Assembly: GCA_025057635.1 (NCBI GenBank)
Contig: JANXBD010000010.1
Coordinates: forward strand, 1 to 35,909
DNA: 35,909 nucleotides
Reading direction: 5' to 3'
Source of the DNA: Thermoflexus sp.
GTDB lineage: Bacteria > Chloroflexota > Anaerolineae > Thermoflexales > Thermoflexaceae
Part shown: piece after piece, positions 24,074 through 31,968 of the stretch
Numbering within the stretch: the stretch's first letter is position 1
Layout of the letters: the number at the start of each line of letters is the position of its first letter
Made by a program: the position numbers and the translations under genes
Notes under the pieces: model-generated
Told to the model about the DNA's origin: nothing
Database searches by the model: none
Seen by the model: only the letters and a program-made list of their open reading frames with translations

Positions 24074-25771
24074 CTATGACGAAGCGCCGAATCCTTTCCC
24101 CACGCCAGGAGGGCCAAAGCGGAGGCGATCGTAGGCGGCGATGGCGTCGATCAAATGCCGGCGCTGTCGTGTGGACTCTTCCTCTTGAAGACGACGACGG
24201 TAGGCCTCCATTCGTCGAGTGATCTCCTGTTGCACCTGTCGGGGCCTTCCGACGTACAGCAGGCGGAAATCCCCGCCCGGCACACGAACCACCACATGGC
24301 CATAGTGAAGCAAGCGGGCCAGGATCGAGGGGATGGTATACTCCACGCTCTGGATGCGAGCCAGGTTGGTGGTCTGGGTTTCCTCTCGCATCAACATAGG
24401 CAGGCGATGTGCGAGGATCAGTTGGCTGGGGGTTAGGATATATTCGTCGTTCCGCCAGTTCTCGTAGCGCCACCACCACCAGATTCCCAATAGCAGACCG
24501 CCCAGGATCAAGGCACCCCAGCGGATTCCTGGGTCGATCCGATCGATCAGCCACACATGATTTACATGCAGAACCCATCCCAGGATCCATAATCCCAGCG
24601 CCGCGGGCGGCCCCCATCCGATGGAACGGAACAGAGCGACCCAGTGCTTGTGGTAGATAATCCGATCGCCTACAGTTTCCTGAAGGGGTGGGAAAAGGTA
24701 GCGGGCTACACCTTTTGCAATCAGCCAGATCCATTCTGCCAGACTCGAGGGAGCAGCCGGAGGGGAGGGGGCGGGCGTTGCTTCCGCGGGCGCTGGGATC
24801 AGACCTAGGCGGTGGCGCAATTCCTGTTGTAGGCGATAGCGCTGTTTGGCCTGTTGGATGGCCCGGAGGCGGTCGATTTGCTCGTAGATCAGCTGCCGGA
24901 CCCCATCCGGTTTGGGAAGGTTCGAGAAAGCGATCCGTCCGCTGATTGCCTCCACCTCGACATCACCGAAATCGAACAGATAGGGGCTGGCCAAGGGCGT
25001 GCGCCGGAGGATCTGTACCTCCTGGATTTGATCAATTGGCATATCCTGTCGGACTTCGAGGCCGGGAAGCACATATAGCCAGCGTTCCCGCTGAATATGC
25101 ACGATCCGCCGCGTGGTGAGAATATATTGATCGTCCCACCAGTTCCAGACCTGGGCGCCGAGCAGGATCATCGGGATCGCATTCAAGAAGAGAGCCGGCC
25201 ACCATCCTAATGAGGCGGTCAGAAAGGTCGTCAGCACAATGAATACCAGAAGAAGCACTAGGGGGGGCATGAGGGCTGGGATCAGACTGATCCAATGCTG
25301 GTGAATCGCTGCAAGCACTTGCTCGTCAGAGTCCAACCAGGGAAACCGGGGCGCCCGAAGGCGCGCTTCCACATCGGAAGGCAATTCCAGACGATGGATC
25401 AGATCTGGCCGTTCAGCGAGCAGCCTTTCAAACTCCGCTTTCTCCAGCAACCAGCCCTCCACCGGTGTGATCGCTAGGGCGGTGACATCTCGCGGGTCGT
25501 TCAAAAAAAGAGAATGGACGCCGATTCCCTCTCCCGGTTGGAGGTGACGGATCAGGCGCTCGATCCCATCGGCACCAATGCGCAGCAGTGCCAAACGACC
25601 CGAGCGGAGGATGAAATAGGCAGGGAATGCCTCACCTTCCATAAACAGATCCTCACCTGGGGCGAGGGTTTTCACCTTCATCCGCGCCGCGATTTGGGTG
25701 AGATCCTCGGGATCTAAGCGGCGGAACAGTGATTGCTGGGCTAAAACGCTTAGAAGCTCCTTATCAGCCAT
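24074..25771 (-). CDS. cyclic-nucleotide-binding domain fused to two membrane-anchored bacterial PH domains
   Basis: Starting at ATG 25771 the protein has 565 residues; an in-frame ATG 72 bases earlier lacks a ribosome site. Residues about 10-125 form a CRP-like sensor domain (LFRRLDPEDLTQIAARM, LAPGEDLFMEGEAFPAYFILRSGRLALL, LQPGEGIGVHSLFLNDPRDVTALAI). Two units then follow, each with a hydrophobic helix pair and a YdbS/YdbT-type bPH2 domain. The first has helices near 170-215 and the domain beginning WWDDQYILTTRRIVHIQ. The second has helices near 385-430 and the domain beginning RNDEYILTPSQLILAHR. A Gln/Arg-rich helix and Ala/Pro linker separate them. It should sit in the membrane with the sensor in the cytoplasm. 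No enzyme motif is seen; the ligand and output are unknown. Confidence 0.8.
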   Translation of the reverse strand: MADKELLSVLAQQSLFRRLDPEDLTQIAARMKVKTLAPGEDLFMEGEAFPAYFILRSGRLALLRIGADGIERLIRHLQPGEGIGVHSLFLNDPRDVTALAITPVEGWLLEKAEFERLLAERPDLIHRLELPSDVEARLRAPRFPWLDSDEQVLAAIHQHWISLIPALMPPLVLLLVFIVLTTFLTASLGWWPALFLNAIPMILLGAQVWNWWDDQYILTTRRIVHIQRERWLYVLPGLEVRQDMPIDQIQEVQILRRTPLASPYLFDFGDVEVEAISGRIAFSNLPKPDGVRQLIYEQIDRLRAIQQAKQRYRLQQELRHRLGLIPAPAEATPAPSPPAAPSSLAEWIWLIAKGVARYLFPPLQETVGDRIIYHKHWVALFRSIGWGPPAALGLWILGWVLHVNHVWLIDRIDPGIRWGALILGGLLLGIWWWWRYENWRNDEYILTPSQLILAHRLPMLMREETQTTNLARIQSVEYTIPSILARLLHYGHVVVRVPGGDFRLLYVGRPRQVQQEITRRMEAYRRRLQEEESTRQRRHLIDAIAAYDRLRFGPPGVGKGFGASS

Positions 25772-25847
25772 GGCCCCCCTTGCTTGCTTAGGGATAGGCG
25801 TCCGCCCTCCGAGGTCGGTCGGACGAGACTGAAGGGCTCGCATCTAT

Positions 25848-27200
25848 CTATATGATAAAAGCCTTGGACTGCACCAATGTGATCGGTGCTCCTGATCCCA
25901 GGCGGCCCTGCGCCCCATCGGCTAGAATCAGGCGAGCGGTGTGCCGGCCCAATTCCACCGCATAATTCGTCCCTCGGTCCCATGGATACACTTGGCTCAT
26001 GCTGGCGAAGTAGAGACCCGCCAGCGGTGTGCGCAGATCGGGGATCATCCGCGAGTAGTTCACTGGAACTACCGGCTGGGCATACGGCTCTCGAAAGACC
26101 CAGTATCGGCGGATCCATTCTCGCTGAAAGGACGGATTGAAGCGTGGGAGGGCAGGCAGGAATGTGCGTAGGAGTTCCTCCGGTGACATCGAAAAGTAGG
26201 GATGGTCCGCCGGGAGGTAATCGCCACAATAGACCAGATGCTCCTCGCCATAGTGCTCTGGCGGGATATAGTTGGTATGCTCGACCAGGGCTAGGAAAGG
26301 GAAACCTGCCCGCTTGGGGAGGTTGATCCAGTAAATCCCACGGGTGAGGGGGCGATCCAGGGCTAGAATTAGAACCACGGCACCTAGAGACCGCAGGGCT
26401 AGTAGCTGGCTGACATACGAAGCGGGCAATGCCGGGGCCAGCCGGACTAGCAGGCGCGGGGAAGTGGTGACCATCACGGCATCATACAGGGCTGAGCCAT
26501 CGGCTGCCTCCACCCTCCACCCTCCTTCCACCGGCTCTAGTCGGATCACCGGGGTCATCAGGCGGATCTCGCCGCCCTGGCGGCGGATCTGTTCTGCTAG
26601 AAGATCAAAGAACGCCTGGAAGCCGCCCTCGAAAGTCCCCAACCGCGGGCTACGCTTATGGATGCGCGCCCAGAACCAAGCCATATTGATCTCCCGATAA
26701 GCCTCTCCGAACTTTCCTTCCAGAAGCGGCTGCCAGATCTGCTCGTAAGCCCGTTGCCCCATATACCGGGGCAGCCATTCATGAGCGGTGACCCGTTCGA
26801 GCGGCTTCCAGTGGGGGATGAGGCGGAGATAGGCGATCACCAGGCCCATTCGCAGTTTCTCCACCATGGAAAGACCAGGGAAACGAAGGACGGTGAGAGG
26901 GCTATCGAAGGGGTAGGGTCGCTCGTTATACCAGATGGCGGTGACCGGGCGGGGGAATCGCACCCGATGGCTCAGACCTAGCTCTCGGATCAGCCGCAGG
27001 ATCTGGGTGTCAGAGGCAAACCAGTGATGGTAGAATCGTTCCAAAGACCAAGACCAGCCTTCCGCGCGGAAGCCGGAGGCCAGCCCGCCGGTCTGGGATG
27101 CTGCCTCATATACCACTACATGGGCTCCAGCGCGCGTCAGATCGTAGGCAGCTGCCAGGCCCGCTGCGCCGGCCCCTACGATGGCCACTCGTAGCGTCAT
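25848..27200 (-). CDS. FAD-dependent amine-oxidase-type oxidoreductase (protoporphyrinogen-oxidase-like)
   Basis: The 450-residue protein starts with a dinucleotide-binding fold, VAIVGAGAAGLAAAYDLTRAGAHVVVYEA (GxGxxG, acidic end of strand 2), then TGGLASGF, the pattern of the flavin amine oxidase / protoporphyrinogen oxidase / UDP-galactopyranose mutase clan. WQPLLEGKFGEAYREINMAWFWARIHKR and GTFEGGFQAFFDLLAEQI recur in the related 'NAD(P)/FAD-dependent oxidoreductase' group found next to glycosyltransferases. The C-terminal FAD contact is in LYFASMSQVYPWDRGTNYAVELGR. The substrate is unknown; haem genes are absent nearby, so HemY is unlikely. GGAGAG precedes the ATG. The gene diverges from the TPR protein. 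Confidence 0.82.
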   Translation of the reverse strand: MTLRVAIVGAGAAGLAAAYDLTRAGAHVVVYEAASQTGGLASGFRAEGWSWSLERFYHHWFASDTQILRLIRELGLSHRVRFPRPVTAIWYNERPYPFDSPLTVLRFPGLSMVEKLRMGLVIAYLRLIPHWKPLERVTAHEWLPRYMGQRAYEQIWQPLLEGKFGEAYREINMAWFWARIHKRSPRLGTFEGGFQAFFDLLAEQIRRQGGEIRLMTPVIRLEPVEGGWRVEAADGSALYDAVMVTTSPRLLVRLAPALPASYVSQLLALRSLGAVVLILALDRPLTRGIYWINLPKRAGFPFLALVEHTNYIPPEHYGEEHLVYCGDYLPADHPYFSMSPEELLRTFLPALPRFNPSFQREWIRRYWVFREPYAQPVVPVNYSRMIPDLRTPLAGLYFASMSQVYPWDRGTNYAVELGRHTARLILADGAQGRLGSGAPITLVQSKAFII

Positions 27201-27250
27201 CGTTGGGACTCTCCGAAGGAAATCCCATCTTTTACAGAGAGGTCCCGACC

Positions 27251-28750
27251 GTGAAGGCCGCTTCAGGGGTATCCTTCGCGATCGTTATCACTTCTCATTA
27301 TTCTAACTCCATCCGTGTTCTCCTGGAACGGCTTCATCGGCGCCTACCTGGATCCCTCGGGAAACAAGGAGGTCGGATCGGTGGGCTGATGGTGTTGTTG
27401 GTGTTGCTTTTCCTTGACCCCGTGGGGGTTCCGGCGGCGCGCTGGATCCGCGAGGGGGATGCTCTCTGGGCGGACGGATTGGGCCTTTCGGCACAAAAAG
27501 CCTATCAGGCCGCCTTGGCTCTGCGCCCGATGGATCCCGCGGTCTGGCATCGTGTGGCTCGCACGCACGCCGCTCTAGGGGAGCTAGAGGAGGCGGAGGC
27601 CGCCTGGAGGCGTGCGATGGAGCGGGGAGATCCGTGGGCGCTCCGCGGTTTGGCGGCGGTCGCTACTCAGCGCGAAGAGTGGGAACAGGCACGCGCGCGC
27701 TGGCGGGATTGGGCGCTCCGCTCTTTTTCTGATCGGGAGGCGTTCTGGCGTTGGGCGGAAGCGGCCATGGCCCTTGGGGATGAGCAGGACGCCCAGAGGG
27801 CCTGGGAAACCGGGTTGTCCTATCATCCGGATGACCTGCAGATTCGTTTTCGGTTGGGTCTCCTGCGGGGCGCTCAGGATCCGGAAGGGGCTCGCGCCCT
27901 CCTAGCCTCCCTTCCCGCTCCATGGAAGGGATGGGTGGATCTCCTGCCGGCGCCGTGTGCTCCACGGGGTTTATGTAGAGAAAGCGCTTCCGATCAGACC
28001 TTACGCCGGTGGGGATTCGCGCTGTTGGGGGCGCGGTATTGGGGGGAAGCCCGCCTGGCTCTAACCCGCTGGGTTGAGAGGCATCCGGAGGATCTTGTGG
28101 CGATGGCTGCTCTGGGTTATGTGCTGGGGCGCCTCGGGCTGGATGGGATCTCGTGGCTACGGCGGGCCAGCGAAAGCTATGCCGTTCCCCCCGAGGTTCA
28201 CTATTTCTGGGGCCTCTATTTCCTAGAGCAGGGACAATACCTGCGAGCTCAAGAACGATTCGCCGCCGCCTATCAGCTGGATCCCACCCCCCTCTATGCT
28301 TTAGAGCAAGGACGTGCAGCGATGCTAGCTGGGGATCTCCTCACGGCCGAGCGCTGGCTCCGCCGGGCTCTGGAGGCCGAGCCTGAGAATGTGGAGATCT
28401 GGATCATGCTGGCCGCGCTGTATCTGGGCCATCAGGTGTGGATCGGGAAAGGGTTCGAGGCGGCCCAGGAGATCCTTCAGCGGGCGCCGCATCGGGTAGA
28501 GGGATATGAATGGATGGGATGGGCGTATTATCTTCAAGGAAGGTGGGCGGAGGCAGAGCGGCTGCTGCGGCAGGCTCTCCAGATGGCCCCGGATCGGCCC
28601 TCAATTCGTTATCGCCTCGGGATGGTCTTGAACGCGAAAGGTGAGAGAGAAGCAGCGCGCCACATGCTAGAGCAGACCATCCTTCTGGATCCTATGGGAA
28701 GGTTCGGACATCAGGCGCTCCGGATGCTGATCCGGCTTCAAGGGAGATGA
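27251..28750 (+). CDS. tetratricopeptide-repeat protein, probably membrane-anchored
   Basis: From GTG 27251 the product has 499 residues. The open frame reaches back to 27098 but overlaps the divergent oxidoreductase, and another possible start is ATG 27389. A hydrophobic segment (GGLMVLLVLLFLDPVGV, about 44-62) anchors or exports the protein. Behind it are many 34-residue helical pairs with the TPR pattern (W-x2-L-G-x2-Y...A...A...P), for example ALRPMDPAVWHRVARTHAAL, LEAEPENVEIWIMLAALYLG and WMGWAYYLQGRWAEAERLL. TPR arrays bind partner proteins; none is identified here. No catalytic motif is visible. Confidence 0.8.
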   Translation: MKAASGVSFAIVITSHYSNSIRVLLERLHRRLPGSLGKQGGRIGGLMVLLVLLFLDPVGVPAARWIREGDALWADGLGLSAQKAYQAALALRPMDPAVWHRVARTHAALGELEEAEAAWRRAMERGDPWALRGLAAVATQREEWEQARARWRDWALRSFSDREAFWRWAEAAMALGDEQDAQRAWETGLSYHPDDLQIRFRLGLLRGAQDPEGARALLASLPAPWKGWVDLLPAPCAPRGLCRESASDQTLRRWGFALLGARYWGEARLALTRWVERHPEDLVAMAALGYVLGRLGLDGISWLRRASESYAVPPEVHYFWGLYFLEQGQYLRAQERFAAAYQLDPTPLYALEQGRAAMLAGDLLTAERWLRRALEAEPENVEIWIMLAALYLGHQVWIGKGFEAAQEILQRAPHRVEGYEWMGWAYYLQGRWAEAERLLRQALQMAPDRPSIRYRLGMVLNAKGEREAARHMLEQTILLDPMGRFGHQALRMLIRLQGR

Positions 28751-29000
28751 GCAGGTGCTTTCTCTCAATCCAGGGCCGCTTTCGCCGTGGGAAAAACAAG
28801 CCGCCCAGCCCTCAGCGGTGGGCATTTTCGTGCCTCTCCGCAGACAGGGTGCCCGATTGTGAGCAGACAGGCACAAGTCGGAAGGCCTGTTTGAGCGTTC
28901 GCGACCCAGATCATGCGCTTCCACGCCCGATGACAGGCAGAAAGAGAGCCAGCTGCCAAGTGATCGGAACACCAAGGGCGTGGCCCGGCGACGCGCTCGC

Positions 29001-29294
29001 TTATCGCCGCCGTCCCTTTCGGCGGGTAGGCCGGAGGGCCAGCCGCAATGTCCGTAGCCCACGATCCAGCGCGTCCACATCCAGCGTGTAAAACGTCTGG
29101 CGGCCGACCTCCCGGGAACGGAGAAGCCCTGCCTGCTGCAGGATGCGGAGATGATGGGAGACCGTGGGCTGGGAGAGGCCCAGTGCCTGCACGAGATCCC
29201 GTACGCAGAGTTCGCGGCCCCAGAGCAACCGCAGGATCTGTTGCCGATGGTCATCCGCCAAGGCATGGGCGAAGCGAACCGCATCTCCGCTCAT
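29001..29294 (-). CDS. ArsR-family winged-helix transcriptional regulator
   Basis: The start ATG 29294 overlaps the stop of the upstream GT2 gene (ATGA), giving 97 residues. A longer frame reaches back into that gene without a ribosome site. The ArsR fold is clear: FAHALADDHRQQILRLLWGRELCVRDLVQALGLSQPTVSHHLRILQQAGLLRSREVGRQTFYTLD, with recognition helix SQPTVSHHLRIL and the wing. The alpha-3 metal motif of ArsR/SmtB proteins (ELCVCDL) reads ELCVRDL here, so one cysteine of the arsenic-type site is missing and metal sensing is doubtful. The C terminus is very basic. Its targets cannot be told from the sequence. Confidence 0.85.
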   Translation of the reverse strand: MSGDAVRFAHALADDHRQQILRLLWGRELCVRDLVQALGLSQPTVSHHLRILQQAGLLRSREVGRQTFYTLDVDALDRGLRTLRLALRPTRRKGRRR

Positions 29295-30043
29295 GGGGAT
29301 GTCTCGAGGCGAACGAGTGAGATCGGCTCCAAATCCCGGTAGCGCCACCGAAGTTCCCACACCCGCAACGCGGCCTCCAGTTTGATCCGCCAGTCCATCT
29401 TGGAGCGACCGATCCGCCGGTCCTCAAAGAAGATCGGGATCTCACATACCCGATATCCTAGCCGCTGGGCGATGTATGCCATCTCTACTTGGAAAATATA
29501 TCCGGTTGATCGGACGCGCTCTAGGGGCATCTGAGCCATGGCGTCCCGGCGCCAGCACTTGAAGCCAGCGGTAGCATCTCGGACTTGAAGCCCTAGAATC
29601 AAGCGAGCATAAATGTTCCCCCACCGGCTGAGCCAGTAACGCCCAGGGCCCCAGCGAGGATCCACTTGCCCGCCTGAGATGTAGCGGGATCCCACCACCA
29701 CATGGTAATCTGCCATTCGCTCCAACATCTGAGGGATCGCTGAGGGCGGATGGGAAAGATCCGCATCCATCTGGATGATCGCCTCCGCATCAGTCCCGAG
29801 CGCAAGGCGGAAGCCTTCTAAATACGCAGGCCCTAACCCCCGAGGCCCATCCCGATGCAGCACAGCGAGGCGGCCAGGATATTTCCGAGCAAGCGCCTCG
29901 GCGACCTCACCAGTTCCGTCCGGCGAGCGATCGTCTACTACCAGGATCCGCAGCTCCGGCAGGCCCAGTGCCATCAGTGCCTGAACAAGTTGAGGCAGGT
30001 TCTCTGCCTCGTTATACGTTGGAACGACCACTAGCGCTCGCAT
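29291..30043 (-). CDS. GT2 polyprenol-phosphate mannosyltransferase-like (dolichol-phosphate mannose synthase family)
   Basis: The 250-residue glycosyltransferase has VVPTYNEAENLPQLV, VVDDRSPDGTG, the metal-binding DAD motif at 93-95 (IIQMDADLSHPP) and VVGSRYISGG. It also has the DPM1-type region RWGNIYARLILGLQVRDATAGFKCWRR and the acceptor part PIFFEDRRIGRSKM. It lacks C-terminal membrane helices, as bacterial Ppm1-like and archaeal/eukaryotic soluble DPM1 types do. It should transfer mannose or another hexose from GDP-sugar to polyprenyl phosphate on the inner membrane face, making the donor that GT39 enzymes such as the one at 10772-12685 use. GGAGCAGAGGG precedes the ATG. It overlaps a small ORF upstream and the ArsR gene downstream. 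Confidence 0.9.
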   Translation of the reverse strand: MRALVVVPTYNEAENLPQLVQALMALGLPELRILVVDDRSPDGTGEVAEALARKYPGRLAVLHRDGPRGLGPAYLEGFRLALGTDAEAIIQMDADLSHPPSAIPQMLERMADYHVVVGSRYISGGQVDPRWGPGRYWLSRWGNIYARLILGLQVRDATAGFKCWRRDAMAQMPLERVRSTGYIFQVEMAYIAQRLGYRVCEIPIFFEDRRIGRSKMDWRIKLEAALRVWELRWRYRDLEPISLVRLETSP

Positions 30044-30267
30044 CCCTCTGCTCCGTAGGATAAGCGTTCGATCAGGACGCGATTCTCAGGGTTTCCCCTG
30101 GGGCGAGGTTTGGCCTTCGGCAGTTCCCCAGCTCTCGAGAGCGATGCTTCACTCTTCGACTGCTGGTGGAAGATGCCAGGCCGATACAACACTCCATCTA
30201 CGTCCTGTAGAGCGGGCATGCCCCCTTCAAGAGTTCGCTTCCTGGTTGGCTTTGCAGATTCTTCCAT
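30031..30267 (-). CDS. small basic protein between ubiX and GT2, unknown function
   Basis: A frame of 78 residues fills the gap between ubiX and the GT2 gene. The ATG at 30267 is within the end of ubiX and ten bases after AAGGAG. The stop overlaps the first bases of the GT2 gene by 13 bases. The peptide is hydrophilic and rich in Lys/Arg and Glu (MEESAKPTRKRTLEGG...), without membrane segments or known motif. Tight packing favours a real gene, but I do not recognise it; another frame in the same place (ATG 30276) is better spaced to the ribosome site but shorter. Confidence 0.4.
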   Translation of the reverse strand: MEESAKPTRKRTLEGGMPALQDVDGVLYRPGIFHQQSKSEASLSRAGELPKAKPRPRGNPENRVLIERLSYGAEGCER

Positions 30268-30271
30268 TTGT

Positions 30272-30838
30272 TCATTTCTCCTTCCATCGCGCATAAAGAT
30301 CGTTCTCGATCCCCAGCCGCAGGAGAACCCGTCCCACAGTCTGGTCGATCAGGTCCTGGATCGTGCGCGGGCGGCCGTAGAAAGCAGGGACTGGAGGCAT
30401 GATAATTGCCCCCATCCGCGCCGCCCGCCGCATCAGGTCTAAGTGGCCGATGTGCAGTGGGGTCTCTCGCACCACGAGCACGAGAGGTCGTCCCTCTTTT
30501 AAGGTCACATCGGCGGCCCGGCTGATCAGATCCGCCGTGTACCCGCTGACGATAGCGCCCAGGGTCTTGATCGAGCACGGGATCACCACCATCCCGATCG
30601 TCCGGAAAGAGCCGGAGGAGATCGCCGCTCCAATGTCGTGGTGCGCGTAGACCACGTCGGCGAGCTCCATAACTTGACGGATGGTGTAATCGGTCTCCTG
30701 GGCGATTGTAATCCGAGCTGCGGGGCTGAGGATCAGGTGGGTTTCGATTTCCGGGTCAGAGCGAAGCACCTCCAGCAGTCGGATGCCATAGATTACCCCA
30801 CTGGCCCCGCTGATCCCAACAACCAGGCGCTGCTTCAT
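30272..30838 (-). CDS. ubiX: flavin prenyltransferase UbiX (3-octaprenyl-4-hydroxybenzoate carboxy-lyase partner)
   Basis: UbiX joins dimethylallyl phosphate to FMN to make prenylated FMN, the cofactor of UbiD-type decarboxylases. The 188-residue protein begins VVGISGASGVIYGIRLLEVL (the FMN-phosphate loop). It contains GSFRTIGMVVIPCSIKTLGAIVSG, with the conserved SxxT/PCS segment. RAADVTLKEGRPLVLVVRETPLHIGHLDLM has the prenyl-phosphate-binding Arg/Glu pattern, and PPVPAFYGRPRTIQDLIDQTVGRVL completes the family signature. Length is normal. AGGGGAAG precedes the ATG. No ubiD is visible in the window. Confidence 0.94.
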   Translation of the reverse strand: MKQRLVVGISGASGVIYGIRLLEVLRSDPEIETHLILSPAARITIAQETDYTIRQVMELADVVYAHHDIGAAISSGSFRTIGMVVIPCSIKTLGAIVSGYTADLISRAADVTLKEGRPLVLVVRETPLHIGHLDLMRRAARMGAIIMPPVPAFYGRPRTIQDLIDQTVGRVLLRLGIENDLYARWKEK

Positions 30839-30983
30839 TCGACTTCCCCTGCCTTGTAGGTGCCTCGGCGCGTGATGAGTTGCATGGATTAGCTCTCTAT
30901 CCGGAGGGAGCCAAGCGGTTGTCCATCGAAGGTGCTTGGGCGGCTGCCTATTTCCAAGCTTTTTTTAATCCTCATCCCCTGTC

Positions 30984-31886
30984 CTAAATGAGATCTGTCG
31001 AAGGGAAAGGTTCCCGGAGAACTTCTGGGAGAATCCGTAGGGCATATCGGAGACGGGTGCCGTGCCAGAACAGCAGGCTGCCGTCGACCCAGCGCACCCG
31101 ACTGGCGCGTCCGGCCGGCGTATCCGCGAAATGCGTGCGGATGGTTTCCGTATCTTCTGGCCGGAAGGGATACGGCTCGCTGGGGAGCAGGATCAGCTCT
31201 GGGGCAGCGCGGCGGATCTCCTCCTCCGACAGGCGCGGATATCGGTCATCACGGGCGACGGGTCGGGCAGGCAACTCGGGGTTCAGATCCGCGGCTAGCG
31301 GATATCGTCGCCGGCGATGGGCGAAGATGTTCTCACCCCCGCATACGGTCAGCACGTCATGGGCATAGGTCTCCGCGTTGAAGGTCATCCATGGATCCTT
31401 CCAGATCGCGCAGAACACCCGTGGGCGCCGCTGTGGAATGGCCTGACGGCGGGCAGCCTCCAGGGCCCTCAGTTCCTCCAGCACCGGCGGATGGGAGAGA
31501 CCAAACAGCTCCGCCAGACACCGAACCAGGGCAATGGCCTCTGCCACCGAGCGGGGGAAGGAAACCGCCACTGGGATCCCATGGGCTGCGAGGGCCCGCG
31601 CATCCGCCTCCCGGTTCTCCTCCACATTGACGAAGACCACATCCGGTTGCAGCGCGATTATCCGAGCGAGATCCGGGTTCTTCGTCCCCCCTACCGAGGG
31701 GACAGAGTGCGCCTCCGCCGGGTGGATGCAATAGTCCGTGCGCCCAACCACGCGATCCCCCACGCCCAAATCGAAGAGGGTCTCCGTCAGGCTGGGCACC
31801 AAGGAGACGATCCGGCGAAGCGGACGTTCAGGCTGGAACGGCCGGCCTTCCAGATCCCAGAGGGGATCGTGCGCCTGGAAGAGCAT
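30984..31886 (-). CDS. BtuF-like (vitamin B12 / metal-chelate) helical-backbone binding protein without signal peptide
   Basis: From ATG 31886 the product has 300 residues. An open frame with an ATG at 31988 overlaps the upstream gene. The fold is that of class III (FecB/BtuF-like) receptors. RIVSLVPSLTETLFDLGVGDRVVGRTDYCIHPAE and VPSVGGTKNPDLARIIALQPDVVFVN form the N lobe; the long linking helix comes next. ARPVARDDRYPRLSEEEIRRAAPELILLPSEPYPF in the C lobe matches the BtuF / 'cobalamin-binding protein' group. Neither start gives a lipobox or a signal peptide, so it may be cytoplasmic or the true start may differ. No permease or ATPase is adjacent. Confidence 0.8.
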   Translation of the reverse strand: MLFQAHDPLWDLEGRPFQPERPLRRIVSLVPSLTETLFDLGVGDRVVGRTDYCIHPAEAHSVPSVGGTKNPDLARIIALQPDVVFVNVEENREADARALAAHGIPVAVSFPRSVAEAIALVRCLAELFGLSHPPVLEELRALEAARRQAIPQRRPRVFCAIWKDPWMTFNAETYAHDVLTVCGGENIFAHRRRRYPLAADLNPELPARPVARDDRYPRLSEEEIRRAAPELILLPSEPYPFRPEDTETIRTHFADTPAGRASRVRWVDGSLLFWHGTRLRYALRILPEVLREPFPSTDLI

Positions 31887-31968
31887 CTTCGTTTGAACCG
31901 CGAGATGCCGGGGAGGCCAAGGGAAGGCCCGCCTAGACTTCCCAGAGCTCCCGGTGAAGGTTGAAGAA

